Shown: positions 13,771 through 20,785 of the stretch, piece after piece
Layout: each line of letters starts with the position of its first letter
Position numbering within the stretch: position 1 is the first letter of the stretch
DNA from: JAFGSG01 sp964626055
GTDB lineage: Bacteria > Spirochaetota > UBA4802 > JAFGDQ01
Direction of reading: 5' to 3'
Assembly: GCA_964626055.1 (NCBI GenBank)
Contig: CAZVDF010000057.1
Location: 1 to 20,785 of the forward strand
DNA length: 20,785 bases
Made by a program: the position numbers and the translations under genes
Notes under the pieces: generated by a model
What the model saw: the letters and a program-made list of their open reading frames with translations, nothing else
What the model was told of the DNA's origin: nothing
Database searches by the model: none

Positions 13771-14749
13771 TCGTGCCGTTATCGTTTAAAAGTCTCATGA
13801 TTTTAATAATATGATTTCTCGCTTCATTGATCTCGGAAAGTCTTACGGGGCCGATGTTGTCCATTTCATTTAAAGTGTTTGTTGCCCTGTTCTGGCTCAT
13901 GTTCCTTAAAAATTTGAATCTCAACGCGTCGCCGGCGCCTTTCAGGGATTTTGCAATTATAAAGTCGTCGTTTATTTCATCAATGAGGATCTGAACTTCC
14001 CTGTGGGTCAGATTCAGCACTGCCTCAAAAGTGAATAATCTCTCCCTTATCTTGTCGGAAATTGCCGGCAGTTTAAGGTAAAGATATTCCTTTAGCTTTT
14101 TTTCCTGGTTTGGATTCATCTGGCTCATAATATCTATCAAAGTGCCGATCCCGTCGGCTTTTTCCGCTTTTAACGCAGAGCTCCTCAGCTTTTCATATTT
14201 GCTCCTTAAGACCCGAACGATCTCCAGCACTGCCCCGGGTGCGGGTCTTTCTATCCTGGCCATTCTTTTAATGATATCCTTGCTGAGATAGGAGGGAAGG
14301 TTTTTTAATATCCTCGCGTTCTGCACGGGAGAAAGATAATAAAGCGCCGCTGTTATTGTCTGGGGATGTTCGTTTTCCAATAGAGAAGAAAGTATATCCG
14401 GATCGATATTTTTTAGAAAAGTAAAGCCTTTTTCGACGTCGATATGAGTAATATTATTCAGGATATTATCTGCCTTTTCCTCCCCGAATGCTTCTATAAG
14501 CATCTCCTTTGCGATATTTTCGCCGCCGAATACTGCGCCTTTATTCTTTTTCAGGTCCAGCAAAAATTCACCGATAAGCTCTTCTCTCTGATTAACGGTT
14601 ATATCTTCGATCTTGGCAATTTCCTGGGCGATTTTAAAAACGGTTTTTTCATCCAGGTGCGCCAGAACTCTTGAGGCGACTTCTGCGCCGATAGCGACGA
14701 GGAACATCGCGGCTTTTTCGATGCCTGTCATTTCTTCAACGTGTTTCAT
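13733..14749 (-). CDS. fliG: Flagellar motor switch protein FliG
   Basis: The 338-residue length matches FliG. FliG links the MS ring to the C ring and contacts MotA to generate torque. The N-terminal domain opens with EMTGIEKAAMFLVAIG (6-21). The middle domain carries the EHPQTI motif (127-132). The C-terminal domain (about 225-335) has SLKGAGDALRFKFLRNMSQ (268-286) and GPVRLSEI (300-307). In an ungapped alignment to E. coli FliG, the torque residues K264 and R297 are conserved (K270 and R303). The positions of R281, D288 and D289 are Asn, Asn and Glu here, so the charge pattern is altered. Spirochaetes often carry more than one FliG, and this could be the second type. No other flagellar gene is in the window. 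No clear ribosome site precedes the ATG. Confidence 0.9.
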   Translation of the reverse strand: MKHVEEMTGIEKAAMFLVAIGAEVASRVLAHLDEKTVFKIAQEIAKIEDITVNQREELIGEFLLDLKKNKGAVFGGENIAKEMLIEAFGEEKADNILNNITHIDVEKGFTFLKNIDPDILSSLLENEHPQTITAALYYLSPVQNARILKNLPSYLSKDIIKRMARIERPAPGAVLEIVRVLRSKYEKLRSSALKAEKADGIGTLIDIMSQMNPNQEKKLKEYLYLKLPAISDKIRERLFTFEAVLNLTHREVQILIDEINDDFIIAKSLKGAGDALRFKFLRNMSQNRATNTLNEMDNIGPVRLSEINEARNHIIKIMRLLNDNGTIIVRKEQEKLVE

Positions 14750-15088
14750 AGAATGTCAGAATTATGATACCGGGATCAGGACAAAAAAGACGTGAAGCCG
14801 GGCATTGCCTAAATTTTTTATAGTTGAATTATTTATAAAATGAGAATGAAAAGAAAGATTTATTTTCCCGATGTGGAATAGATAATTGCCGGCAGAGGGG
14901 GTTGCTGAAATAAAACTGAAAAAGCAAGTAACTATCTTTTCACTCCGTAAGATTATAACAGTTTTAAAATTATGTATATTGATTTTCGCTTCATATAATT
15001 TATGCTTGAAATAAATCAAGCAATATTTTAATAAAGAAAAAATATTTTTGTTGCTTTTTGATTTTTTGAATTCGCCTGCATAATAATA
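14750..15088. other. 339-bp divergent intergenic region, fliG / GHKL ATPase
   Basis: This AT-rich gap separates the starts of fliG (minus) and the ATPase (plus), so it must hold both promoters. The only clear structure is TGCTTGA-AATAAA-TCAAGCA (about 15003-15022), a dyad that may be an operator. TATAAT at about 14994-14999 is a plausible plus-strand -10, but it has no good -35 partner. No convincing gene is seen, and the small ORFs here have no family features. Confidence 0.4.
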
Positions 15089-15733
15089 ATGGATGACCGA
15101 CACATTTATAACGAGATAGATAACGCGATCGAGAAAAAATCCGATATTGTATTTATTTCTTATTCCATGCTGGATGAGACTGATGAGAAGATAAGATATA
15201 CGGTCCGGAGGATAATGGAAAAGTACAATAAAGAAGACTGGTTCACCCCGGTCTTTTCCGCCATAAAGGAACTCACAGCCAATGCGTTAAAAGCAAATGC
15301 CAAGAAAATCCTGATCGAGGAAGGAATTATAAATGAAACTGATCCGATTCTTGAGATCGTAAGAAAGTTAAGGACGATTTTGAATGAAAGAGCGGTGCTG
15401 GAATACGGGATCAAGAAGAAAAAAAAGGCATTATCGACGAGAATTTATTTCCGGATGCTTTCCGACAGCGTGATCATAAAAGTCATCAACAATCTGCCGT
15501 TGAGCGATTCGGAATTGAAGAGAGTGCGGGATAGAATAAATATTTCTTCGAGATACGATAATATCGCGGAATTTTTTTTGGATTATCCGGATCCGGCAGC
15601 GGAAGGAATGGGGCTTGGCCTTTGCATGGTTATTACGCTTTTAAAGAGCATCAATATCGATCAAAATAATTTCTCAATTACAACCGACGGCGCAGAAAAG
15701 ACGTGCGCGGAAATGATCCTCCCGCTTAAATGA
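15089..15733 (+). CDS. Stand-alone GHKL-type ATP-binding protein (histidine-kinase-like ATPase)
   Basis: The 214-residue protein has a HATPase_c fold without sensor, histidine phosphoacceptor or receiver domains. The N box is FSAIKELTANALKANAKKI (57-74, E61 and N65), which binds ATP and Mg. The G2 lid is EGMGLGLCMVITLLKSI (172-188). The usual DxGxG box is replaced by INNLPLSDSEL (133-143), as seen in certain spirochaete-type paralogues. A Lys-rich insertion lies at about 109-114. Such proteins can act as anti-sigma-factor-like kinases or as ATPase modules recruited by other kinases. It is divergent from fliG and convergent with the radical SAM gene, with an 18-nt gap between stops. Function is not assigned; the protein is cytoplasmic. 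Confidence 0.75.
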   Translation: MDDRHIYNEIDNAIEKKSDIVFISYSMLDETDEKIRYTVRRIMEKYNKEDWFTPVFSAIKELTANALKANAKKILIEEGIINETDPILEIVRKLRTILNERAVLEYGIKKKKKALSTRIYFRMLSDSVIIKVINNLPLSDSELKRVRDRINISSRYDNIAEFFLDYPDPAAEGMGLGLCMVITLLKSINIDQNNFSITTDGAEKTCAEMILPLK

Positions 15734-15751
15734 TTTTTACGGCCGGAGTAA

Positions 15752-16699
15752 TTAATCTTTCGTCTTCAGCTTATAAAATTTTCCTCTGGTAACGCTCTCT
15801 TCCTCGATTTTTCCACTCTTTAATAAAGAACTTATAATAATTCGAACTTCATCGTTTTTTATACACAGGGACTGCGTCAGGTCTTCTATGGTTGAAGGTC
15901 TTCTTGAGAGCGAAGAGATCACCTTCTTTATGCCGTCATTATTAGCAGTTTTATCGTCTCTACGGCCGTTTTCAATTTTTTGATTCTTTATTATCTGCGT
16001 CTTCAGCGGTTCGAAAAATGTTTTTATTGCAGCAAGCTTTTCCATGGAAGCCGGTTTGATCCATTTTTCGCTTCCGGGCCTGTCCAGGGTGTTCAGCTGG
16101 ATCAGATCGGGATTTATTTTTTCGCATGCCTCTTTGATCAATTGCAACTCTTTCTCATCGTCATTTATTCCGGGAATAATGAAGATTTCCAGAATAATTA
16201 TATTGTTGAATTCTCTTCTAAAAGCGATCAATCCGTCGATTATTTTTTTTACGGTAATTCCCGTAGCGGGACGTGCGATCTTTATAAATGCCTCGTCGCT
16301 TACGGCATCAAGCGACGGAACAACGATATCTGCTTTAAGAACAGCTTTCCTTGTCTTTTTTGAATTAAAGAGCGTGCCGTTGGTAAGAACAATTATTTTA
16401 TACTGGCTGAAATCTTTTTTAAGAAATTTAATAATTTTTCCAATGCCGCTGTGAAGTGTCGGTTCCCCTGATCCGGCAAATGTAATCGCATCAATCCCCG
16501 GTCTGTCCTTTAAAAATTCCCTTAGCTCCGCGATTACTTCTTCCGCGGGCGCGTATTCGAGGATTTTATCGGTCAGATTTTTTGTTTTCCCGCATTCGCA
16601 ATAAATGCAGTCGAGTGAACAGGTTTTGGAGATCAGGAGATCGATGCCGAGCGATATTCCGAATCTTCGGGAAATGACGGGACCAAAAATATATTTCAT
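15752..16699 (-). CDS. Radical SAM Fe-S enzyme with C-terminal winged-helix-like region
   Basis: The 315-residue protein carries the radical SAM cluster motif C-x3-C-x2-C at Cys27, Cys31 and Cys34 (CSLDCIYC). It opens with FGPVISRRFGISLGIDLL (5-22), the pattern of the COG0731 family, which includes wyosine-type tRNA-modification relatives. SAM-binding segments include FAGSGEPTLH (74-83) and VLTNGTLF. ITFAG and IIPGINDDEKE are also conserved. Residues about 255-312 (IKKVISSLSRRPSTIEDL and later EEESVTRGKFYKLK) look like a small winged-helix domain added at the C terminus. The substrate is unknown. The gene shares its strand with the cNMP-binding gene 21 bp upstream, so the two may be co-transcribed. 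Confidence 0.85.
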   Translation of the reverse strand: MKYIFGPVISRRFGISLGIDLLISKTCSLDCIYCECGKTKNLTDKILEYAPAEEVIAELREFLKDRPGIDAITFAGSGEPTLHSGIGKIIKFLKKDFSQYKIIVLTNGTLFNSKKTRKAVLKADIVVPSLDAVSDEAFIKIARPATGITVKKIIDGLIAFRREFNNIIILEIFIIPGINDDEKELQLIKEACEKINPDLIQLNTLDRPGSEKWIKPASMEKLAAIKTFFEPLKTQIIKNQKIENGRRDDKTANNDGIKKVISSLSRRPSTIEDLTQSLCIKNDEVRIIISSLLKSGKIEEESVTRGKFYKLKTKD

Positions 16700-16720
16700 A
16701 AAACCGACCTGGAAAGTTTA

Positions 16721-17116
16721 TTAAATATCGCGGGTTACCTGCATTCTGTTAACGATGCTTATTTTGCCCAGAAGGAGTTCGTTTGTTTTTGCGAGCCTTT
16801 CGGTCAAAACATGTACCATCTTAGCCGCAAAGCCGGGGTTCTTCAGCAGGAACAGCTTCAACTGCTGTATGTCGTCGATATAAGCAAGCTTGACATCGCC
16901 GATCGCGTTGGCGTTAGCGCTCCTTGGCCTGTTGCTGAAAATAGACATTTCCCCGAAAAAATCGCCTTTGCCAAAGATTGCAATTTTTATTTTCTGGCTG
17001 CCGTCGGAAAGGGTTATCTCAACTTTGCCATCCAGAATAATATACATCCTTTTTTCAACTTCACCGGCGGTAATTATTCTTTCATTATTTTTGTATTGCA
17101 GTATCCTCGGTGCCAT
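16721..17116 (-). CDS. Single-domain cyclic-nucleotide-binding protein
   Basis: The 131-residue protein is essentially one cNMP-binding domain. The beta-roll has YIILDGKVEITL (25-36) and the phosphate-binding cassette has GKGDFFGEMSIFSNRPRSA (49-67), with Glu56 and Arg65 in the usual places. This supports binding of cAMP or a related cyclic nucleotide. It lacks the CRP/FNR helix-turn-helix, so it does not bind DNA by that route and probably regulates a partner. The C-terminal helix (about 100-125) ends in VNRMQVTRDI. The start is plausible: AGGAGA lies about 6 nt upstream on the minus strand. It probably shares an operon with the radical SAM gene. A GC-rich hairpin lies upstream. Confidence 0.85.
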   Translation of the reverse strand: MAPRILQYKNNERIITAGEVEKRMYIILDGKVEITLSDGSQKIKIAIFGKGDFFGEMSIFSNRPRSANANAIGDVKLAYIDDIQQLKLFLLKNPGFAAKMVHVLTERLAKTNELLLGKISIVNRMQVTRDI

Positions 17117-17144
17117 ATCGATTCTCCTCTTATCTTATACGGGG

Positions 17145-17214
17145 CCGCTTCCCGGCAGGCCGGACAAATACGGTCGCATTGATTTTTAATGCCCTGCAGC
17201 CTGCCTGGCCGCGG
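17145..17214. other. GC-rich hairpin upstream of the cNMP-binding gene
   Basis: CGCTTCCCGGCAGGC (17146-17160) pairs imperfectly with GCCTGCCTGGCCGCG (17199-17213), 12 of 15 positions. An inner GCATT-GATTTTT-AATGC hairpin lies at 17176-17192. The left edge of a partial palindromic element abuts it at 17214, so it may be a divergent core of that family or an unrelated hairpin. It is GC-rich compared with its surroundings. Confidence 0.5.
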
Positions 17215-17272
17215 AATACATTCCCATTTATCATTTGCCATTTATACGAATTTATAATTTTAAGATGGCTTC
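17214..17272 (-). repeat. Partial palindromic element F (left end plus start of an arm)
   Basis: Read on the minus strand from 17272, GAAGCCATCTTAAAATTATA, the 25-nt spacer and GATAAATGGGAATG match the left end and arm of the 202-bp element. The match ends at about 17214 and no right end follows. The TA border (17273-17274) together with the first G of the element forms the TAG stop codon of the upstream gene. It is therefore either a remnant or an element with a replaced core. Confidence 0.65.
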
Positions 17273-18912
17273 TATTTATTATTGAGCATTTTTAACCTGA
17301 GATTAAATATTAGAGCATCCCCGGCCTTTTTGCCGGTTAGAAATATGTTTCCTGTTTTACTAATAAGCTGGTACAGCTCGGAGCTGTTATTATAGACTAG
17401 CATCATCAGAATAGCTTTCAGAAAGCTATCGTCGTCAAATTGCGTATATGAAACCAGAAATGTATTTTTGTCTATTCTTTTAATAAAATCATTATTAGTG
17501 CCGGCTGAATTTTTATCGCCCGAATTCAGGACAGTCTTTATGAAATCCGGGTTGTTGCCTGCATAGAAGTCCCCTTGAAATTCGAGGAAATATGTTTTAC
17601 TGTTGCCGCTGTTTTTAAACCAGAATGAGTAATTGCCGTTAATCCTTTCTTCGCCGAAAGCGCCTTCTTCGGGATGTGTTTTTTGTACCTGGTTTTTGAG
17701 GTTTTTCAGCGTTCTTTTGATATTCCCGCATTCTTTCATCGGTATATAAACAATAAAATTATCCATTTCTCCGGATTTTTCAGGTTTTTTTAAAATGATG
17801 TTCATGAAACTTTTTGAACATGGCAACGGCGTATCTTTAAGAAAGTTTAAATTGTTGTCCGTATCCAGGATACCGGAATATTTCCTGTATGCGCCGTCGT
17901 TTTTGTCCGCCATCGAAGTGAAATATTCGTTTATCATGTTCATATCTATCGAAAGAAAATGATAGCCGGTCGGATTGTCCGCAAAAAGCGCATTCTCAAA
18001 TAAGCCGGTAGTCAGAGCATTTAAGATGACGGCGCCCGCGGGATCATCCTTATTGATCGAGATATTTGCTTTAAAGGACAGATCGTCGGAATCGTTTTCC
18101 AGCCCCAGCGAAACATATTTGATGAAATTCAGATCCGATCTTTTTGCCCGGATATTTTCTCCGGCATCGTTTGTATCCGCAGCTTTTACTTTGTTTTCCA
18201 GAAATTCCTTTTTTATGAAAATGCTTAATATATTCGATTCACTGCTGCTCTCGATCCCGGTTCTGTAATCCCGGTAAGCATGGTTAGTCGATAGCGCCGA
18301 GCTGCAGCCGTCGGTTTTTAAATCTATGATGTTTGTTAAAATGCTGCCGGAAGACGTGAGAACGAAATAATCGTCAATTACCGTAAAAAAAATTTTATTC
18401 GGGATCTGGAATACCCGCGTCCCTTTGTACGCGCTTATTGCGGGATTTAAATCGGGGCTTGCTTTATCATCATTTATTCTTTTTAAAAATTTAATGAAGC
18501 TGAACGGAAAATTTTTTTTATCGATCACGGGAATAAAAATTATGGTATCGGATTCATTTTTATCATATCCAAGGCTTGCCAGATAGAGAGCTTTGTCAGC
18601 ATCAATTCCGATTTCCTTTAATGATTTCGTGTTCAGCAGATCTATTTTAGTTCTATCTTTCAGTGTTTTTATCCATTTTGCTTTTTTTAAGAGCAGGTCG
18701 GAAAAATTATAATAGTTCTTTCTGGAATTGATAAATTCTATCGCTTTTGATATTTTTGCGACTTTAATAAAGACTCCGGCATCGGATGGAATAAGGCTGT
18801 CCGGTTCGTCGCAGGGTAGGTTGTCTTTTTTCTCCTGTCCGGATAGTGCCGCGGTTAAGATGGATGAGATTAATATTATCATTATAAATTTTAAAGTTTT
18901 TCTGTTTCTCAT
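17272..18912 (-). CDS. Large secreted protein of unknown function
   Basis: The 546-residue protein has a signal peptide (RNRK, then a hydrophobic core, ending near ALSG at residue 25). I do not recognise a family. The mature region is Asp/Lys/Asn-rich with alternating beta-like stretches, and opens with SLIPSDAGVFIKVAKISKAI (about 38-57), similar in style to DUF3352-like proteins that begin with an IPxDAxxF motif. No catalytic motif or membrane anchor is seen apart from the signal, so it is probably periplasmic or an envelope protein. It has no Cys after the signal that would make it a lipoprotein. Its stop codon TAG is formed partly by the end of a palindromic element. It is divergent from the Hsp20 operon, with a gap of about 200 bp. 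Confidence 0.6.
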   Translation of the reverse strand: MRNRKTLKFIMIILISSILTAALSGQEKKDNLPCDEPDSLIPSDAGVFIKVAKISKAIEFINSRKNYYNFSDLLLKKAKWIKTLKDRTKIDLLNTKSLKEIGIDADKALYLASLGYDKNESDTIIFIPVIDKKNFPFSFIKFLKRINDDKASPDLNPAISAYKGTRVFQIPNKIFFTVIDDYFVLTSSGSILTNIIDLKTDGCSSALSTNHAYRDYRTGIESSSESNILSIFIKKEFLENKVKAADTNDAGENIRAKRSDLNFIKYVSLGLENDSDDLSFKANISINKDDPAGAVILNALTTGLFENALFADNPTGYHFLSIDMNMINEYFTSMADKNDGAYRKYSGILDTDNNLNFLKDTPLPCSKSFMNIILKKPEKSGEMDNFIVYIPMKECGNIKRTLKNLKNQVQKTHPEEGAFGEERINGNYSFWFKNSGNSKTYFLEFQGDFYAGNNPDFIKTVLNSGDKNSAGTNNDFIKRIDKNTFLVSYTQFDDDSFLKAILMMLVYNNSSELYQLISKTGNIFLTGKKAGDALIFNLRLKMLNNK

Positions 18913-19112
18913 TATTATTTTACCGTTTGTTATAACTTGGTACTCTATCGCAATGCACTTTGTGAATAAAATAAAATTTTAGGATATCTTGTGCGATTTT
19001 ATATTAAATACTTAAAAAATTATTCTTAAAGGCATATAATATTCAATCGGTTTAATATTTCTATAATTTTTTTAAAAATACAGATTGTTTTAAACAATTT
19101 TTCGCTGACCCG

Positions 19113-19141
19113 TTGACGGTTTTTAATTCTTTTTATATATT
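19113..19141 (+). promoter_or_regulatory. Sigma70-type promoter of the Hsp20 operon
   Basis: TTGACG (19113-19118) and TATATT (19136-19141) are spaced 17 bp apart, close to consensus. The predicted start of transcription near 19148-19150 lies just before CIRCE. A 15-bp AT palindrome (ATTGTTTTAAACAAT, 19084-19098) lies further upstream. Confidence 0.8.
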
Positions 19142-19152
19142 ACTGGTAGAGG

Positions 19153-19185
19153 TTGTTAGCACTCAATTAAAATGAGTGCTAACAA
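19153..19185. promoter_or_regulatory. CIRCE operator (HrcA binding site)
   Basis: TTAGCACTC-N9-GAGTGCTAA (19156-19182) is an exact CIRCE element. The dyad extends to perfect 12-bp arms at 19153-19164 and 19174-19185. CIRCE is bound by the repressor HrcA, which loses activity on heat stress. It lies in the predicted 5' untranslated region just downstream of the promoter, the standard place for repression. An in-frame ATG at 19172 falls inside the operator and is not used as a start here. Confidence 0.95.
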
Positions 19186-19210
19186 TAAAATATTTCAAAG
19201 GAGGCCAGTC

Positions 19211-19663
19211 ATGATTGGAAATCTTATTAAAAGAAATAATAACAAAGAATACGGATTGGATACTTTCAGAAAAAATATCGATAGGCTTTTCAATGATTTC
19301 TTTTTCCTAACTCCGACGTCGTTGTTTAAAAATGATTGGGAGCCAACTGTCGATGTTGAAGAAGATGAAAAAGCCATTCGTGTTAAAGCTGAGATCCCGG
19401 GTATAGACGAGAAGGACCTGGATGTAAAGATTGAGAATAATATTCTTACTTTAAGCGGGGAAAAGAAAGAGGAAAAAAAAGAAGAAAAGAAAAACTATAT
19501 ATTTTCTGAACGTAAATTCGGTTCTTTCTGCAGGAGCATCAGCCTGCCTGAAAGCGTTAAAACGGATAAGATTAAAGCAACGTTTAAAAAAGGCGTATTG
19601 AAAATTGAGATTCCAAAAGATGAAACAAAAGAATCAAAAAAAATTGCGATTAACGTGCAATAA
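19211..19663 (+). CDS. Small heat shock protein Hsp20 (first of three)
   Basis: The 150-residue protein has an alpha-crystallin domain (about 48-140): EPTVDVEEDEKAIRVKAEIPGI at its start, then NNILTLSGEKK, and a GVLKIEIPK motif near the end. The C terminus has the I-x-I anchor (IAI). These chaperones hold unfolding proteins until DnaK acts. I chose ATG 19211, with AAGGAGG at 19198-19204 and 6-nt spacing; an ATG at 19172 lies inside CIRCE. A Lys/Glu-rich insertion follows SGEKK, which is characteristic of this copy. It is the first gene of the CIRCE-controlled operon, 28 nt before the second. Oligomers formed with the other two gene products are possible. Confidence 0.9.
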   Translation: MIGNLIKRNNNKEYGLDTFRKNIDRLFNDFFFLTPTSLFKNDWEPTVDVEEDEKAIRVKAEIPGIDEKDLDVKIENNILTLSGEKKEEKKEEKKNYIFSERKFGSFCRSISLPESVKTDKIKATFKKGVLKIEIPKDETKESKKIAINVQ

Positions 19664-19691
19664 AATTCAATGAATGAAATGGAGGCCCAAA

Positions 19692-20102
19692 ATGTTTACC
19701 ACATATGATTTATTAAATGACGTAGCGGATTTAAGAAATTGGTTTGATGGTTTCTTCAATGACAGACCTTATTTGACTGCAAGAGCCGATTATCCATATG
19801 TAAATTTATATGAAAAGGACGATAATATAGAGATTGCGGTGATCGCTCCCGGCATCAAAGGGGAAGATATTGACCTTGAACTGATTAACAATAGACTGAA
19901 CATCGAGATCGAAAAAAAGAGCGATTATGCCGACAAAGCTTATATTCGCAGGGAAAGGGATTTCGGAAAATTTAAAAAGGTCGTTGAGCTTCCTTACAGG
20001 GTAGATCCGAACAGGATAGAAGCGAGCATGAAGGACGGGATTCTGACTATAAAGCTTAACAGGTCAGAAGAAACAAAACCGAAAAAAATTGAAATTCAAT
20101 AG
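19692..20102 (+). CDS. Small heat shock protein Hsp20 (second of three)
   Basis: The 136-residue protein has an alpha-crystallin domain (about 32-130): PYVNLYEKDDNIEIAVIAPGI, then NNRLNIEIEKKS, RRERDFGKFKKVVELP, and GILTIKLNR. The C terminus ends IEIQ, which supplies the I-x-I motif. Starting at ATG 19692 is preferred because GGAGG (19681-19685) lies 6 nt upstream; an in-frame ATG at 19674 would precede this ribosome site. Its sequence clearly differs from the first copy, so the paralogues are old. It is 18 nt upstream of the third gene. Expression is probably from the shared CIRCE promoter. Confidence 0.9.
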   Translation: MFTTYDLLNDVADLRNWFDGFFNDRPYLTARADYPYVNLYEKDDNIEIAVIAPGIKGEDIDLELINNRLNIEIEKKSDYADKAYIRRERDFGKFKKVVELPYRVDPNRIEASMKDGILTIKLNRSEETKPKKIEIQ

Positions 20103-20120
20103 AGTAAAGGAGGCAGTAAA

Positions 20121-20504
20121 ATGAATGCAGAATTAACTAAAATCAAAAAAGATACGTATAACAATGAAGAATATGTTTTAGTTCCGCCTGTCGATATATA
20201 CGAAACGGAAAATGAATTCGTGGTAAAGGCAGAGATGCCCGGTGTCAATAAGGACGGAGTGAATATAACGCTGGATAATAACGAACTTGAGATCAACGGC
20301 AAGATTAACGGGAATCTTCCTGAGGAGAAAAATTTAAAATATTCCGAATTCAATCTTTACAATTATTACAGAAAATTCAACGTCGGCGATATTATCGACA
20401 GGAACGCTTTAAAAGCCGGGCTCGATAACGGCATACTGACGCTTACTTTACCTAAAAAGGAGGAAGTAAAACCTAAAAAGATAGAGATCAGAGTAGAACA
20501 TTAA
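20121..20504 (+). CDS. Small heat shock protein Hsp20 (third of three)
   Basis: The 127-residue protein has an alpha-crystallin domain (about 21-118) with PPVDIYETENEFVVKAEMPGV, NNELEINGKI and GILTLTLPK near the end. A terminal IEI within KKIEIRVEH forms the I-x-I anchor. AAAGGAGG lies about 8 nt upstream of ATG 20121. The N-terminal arm is short (about 20 residues), as in the second copy. A terminator follows 30 nt after the stop and closes the operon. Three different Hsp20s in one CIRCE operon may form hetero-oligomers or be used under different stresses. Confidence 0.9.
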   Translation: MNAELTKIKKDTYNNEEYVLVPPVDIYETENEFVVKAEMPGVNKDGVNITLDNNELEINGKINGNLPEEKNLKYSEFNLYNYYRKFNVGDIIDRNALKAGLDNGILTLTLPKKEEVKPKKIEIRVEH

Positions 20505-20534
20505 ACAGATAAAGCATATAGATTCTCCCCTCAA

Positions 20535-20566
20535 TAAGCAGGGTTTTTTAACCCTGCTTACTTTTT
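20535..20566 (+). terminator. Rho-independent terminator of the Hsp20 operon
   Basis: TAAGCAGGGT and ACCCTGCTTA form a perfect 10-bp stem around a 6-nt loop, followed by CTTTTT. It lies 30 nt after the last Hsp20 stop codon. Confidence 0.85.
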
Positions 20567-20571
20567 ATATA

Positions 20572-20713
20572 GAAGCCATCCGTGTCTGTCGGACTTCCTG
20601 GTCAGTTTTTCATGTTTTTGAACGCTTTTGCATCAGGTCTGAAAGGCGTCCTCAAAAATTTTCTAATGCATTCCAATTTATCAACAAATATAATATATTT
20701 TTTAAATGGATTC
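20572..20713. repeat. Deletion derivative C of the palindromic element (142 bp)
   Basis: It keeps the left tip GAAGCCATC, most of the core in the copy A orientation (from 20594), the right 28-nt arm (20655-20682) and the right end with its 16-nt spacer. It lacks 60 nt including the left arm, so the long hairpin cannot form. TA flanks both sides (20570-20571 and 20714-20715). It begins 5 nt after the Hsp20 terminator. Confidence 0.8.
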
Positions 20714-20785
20714 TAAATACTTTTTCTCGAAATATATATTATCCAGCCAGATTATTGACGAACTGTCTGCTAAAATAATATTTTC
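20702..20785 (-). CDS. Possible C-terminal fragment of a gene entering from the right edge
   Basis: An open minus-strand frame runs from the window edge for 27 codons and ends with TAA at 20704-20702, inside the right end of repeat C. The translated end includes LADSSSIIWLDNIYF and closes with KKYLESI. It shows no recognisable motif. The frame is short, and chance openness is a real possibility in AT-rich DNA. If real, the repeat supplies its last codons and stop. Confidence 0.3.
   Translation of the reverse strand, partial: ENIILADSSSIIWLDNIYFEKKYLESI

Noticed and set aside
14762..15103. 113-residue minus-strand ORF in the fliG / ATPase gap
   Set aside because: It has no family motif, overlaps the start of the ATPase gene, and lies where divergent promoters are expected.
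19172..19210. Upstream in-frame ATG for the first Hsp20
   Set aside because: It falls inside the CIRCE element, and a good AAGGAGG site precedes ATG 19211 instead.

Overview
This window is a compact bacterial chromosome segment with an AT-rich background. It has short intergenic gaps, TTG and GTG starts, clear AGGAGG-type ribosome sites in places and Sec-secreted proteins. A flagellar motor FliG, a CheX-like protein, a stand-alone GHKL ATPase, a PtsN-like EIIA protein with a zinc ribbon and a CIRCE-controlled Hsp20 operon point to a motile diderm. Spirochaetota or a similar deep lineage is my best guess, but no phylogenetic marker settles it. No phage, plasmid, integrase, transposase or CRISPR genes are visible.

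Layout. (1) 1-2953 is accessory and defence-like: the first codons of a sugar-nucleotide epimerase, a TumA/TumE toxin-antitoxin pair, a divergent ketopantoate reductase (panE), and an overlapping gene pair whose second member is an AbiEii-type nucleotidyltransferase. (2) 2956-5405, mostly minus strand: a PolB-like 3'-5' exonuclease, a repeat cluster, a secreted HEAT-repeat protein and a CheX-like protein. (3) 5534-11961, plus strand: two small membrane proteins (one YdjM-like), a GMC oxidoreductase, a 3-hydroxyisobutyryl-CoA hydrolase-like protein, ArgJ and a secreted putative outer-membrane protein. (4) 12024-18912: tRNA-Pro(GGG), an EIIA/zinc-ribbon fusion, a lytic transglycosylase convergent with fliG, a GHKL ATPase, a radical SAM enzyme, a single-domain cyclic-nucleotide-binding protein and a large secreted protein of unknown function. 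(5) 19113-20566: a sigma70-type promoter with CIRCE, three Hsp20 genes and a terminator.

The most unusual content is intergenic. A family of palindromic elements occurs at least five times: two complete 202-bp copies (3844-4045 and 9329-9530), two deletion derivatives (8075-8143 and 20572-20713) and one partial end (17214-17272). Most copies are flanked by TA. The two complete copies have the same left and right ends, but the 75-bp core is inverted between them. Their 28-bp hairpin arms differ at six positions, and each difference is compensated in the opposite arm. This suggests a mobile, non-autonomous element maintained as a hairpin, with a core that can flip. A separate cloverleaf-like palindrome (4058-4181) and a C-rich hairpin repeat (9546-9604, truncated at 6254-6291) add to the structured intergenic DNA.
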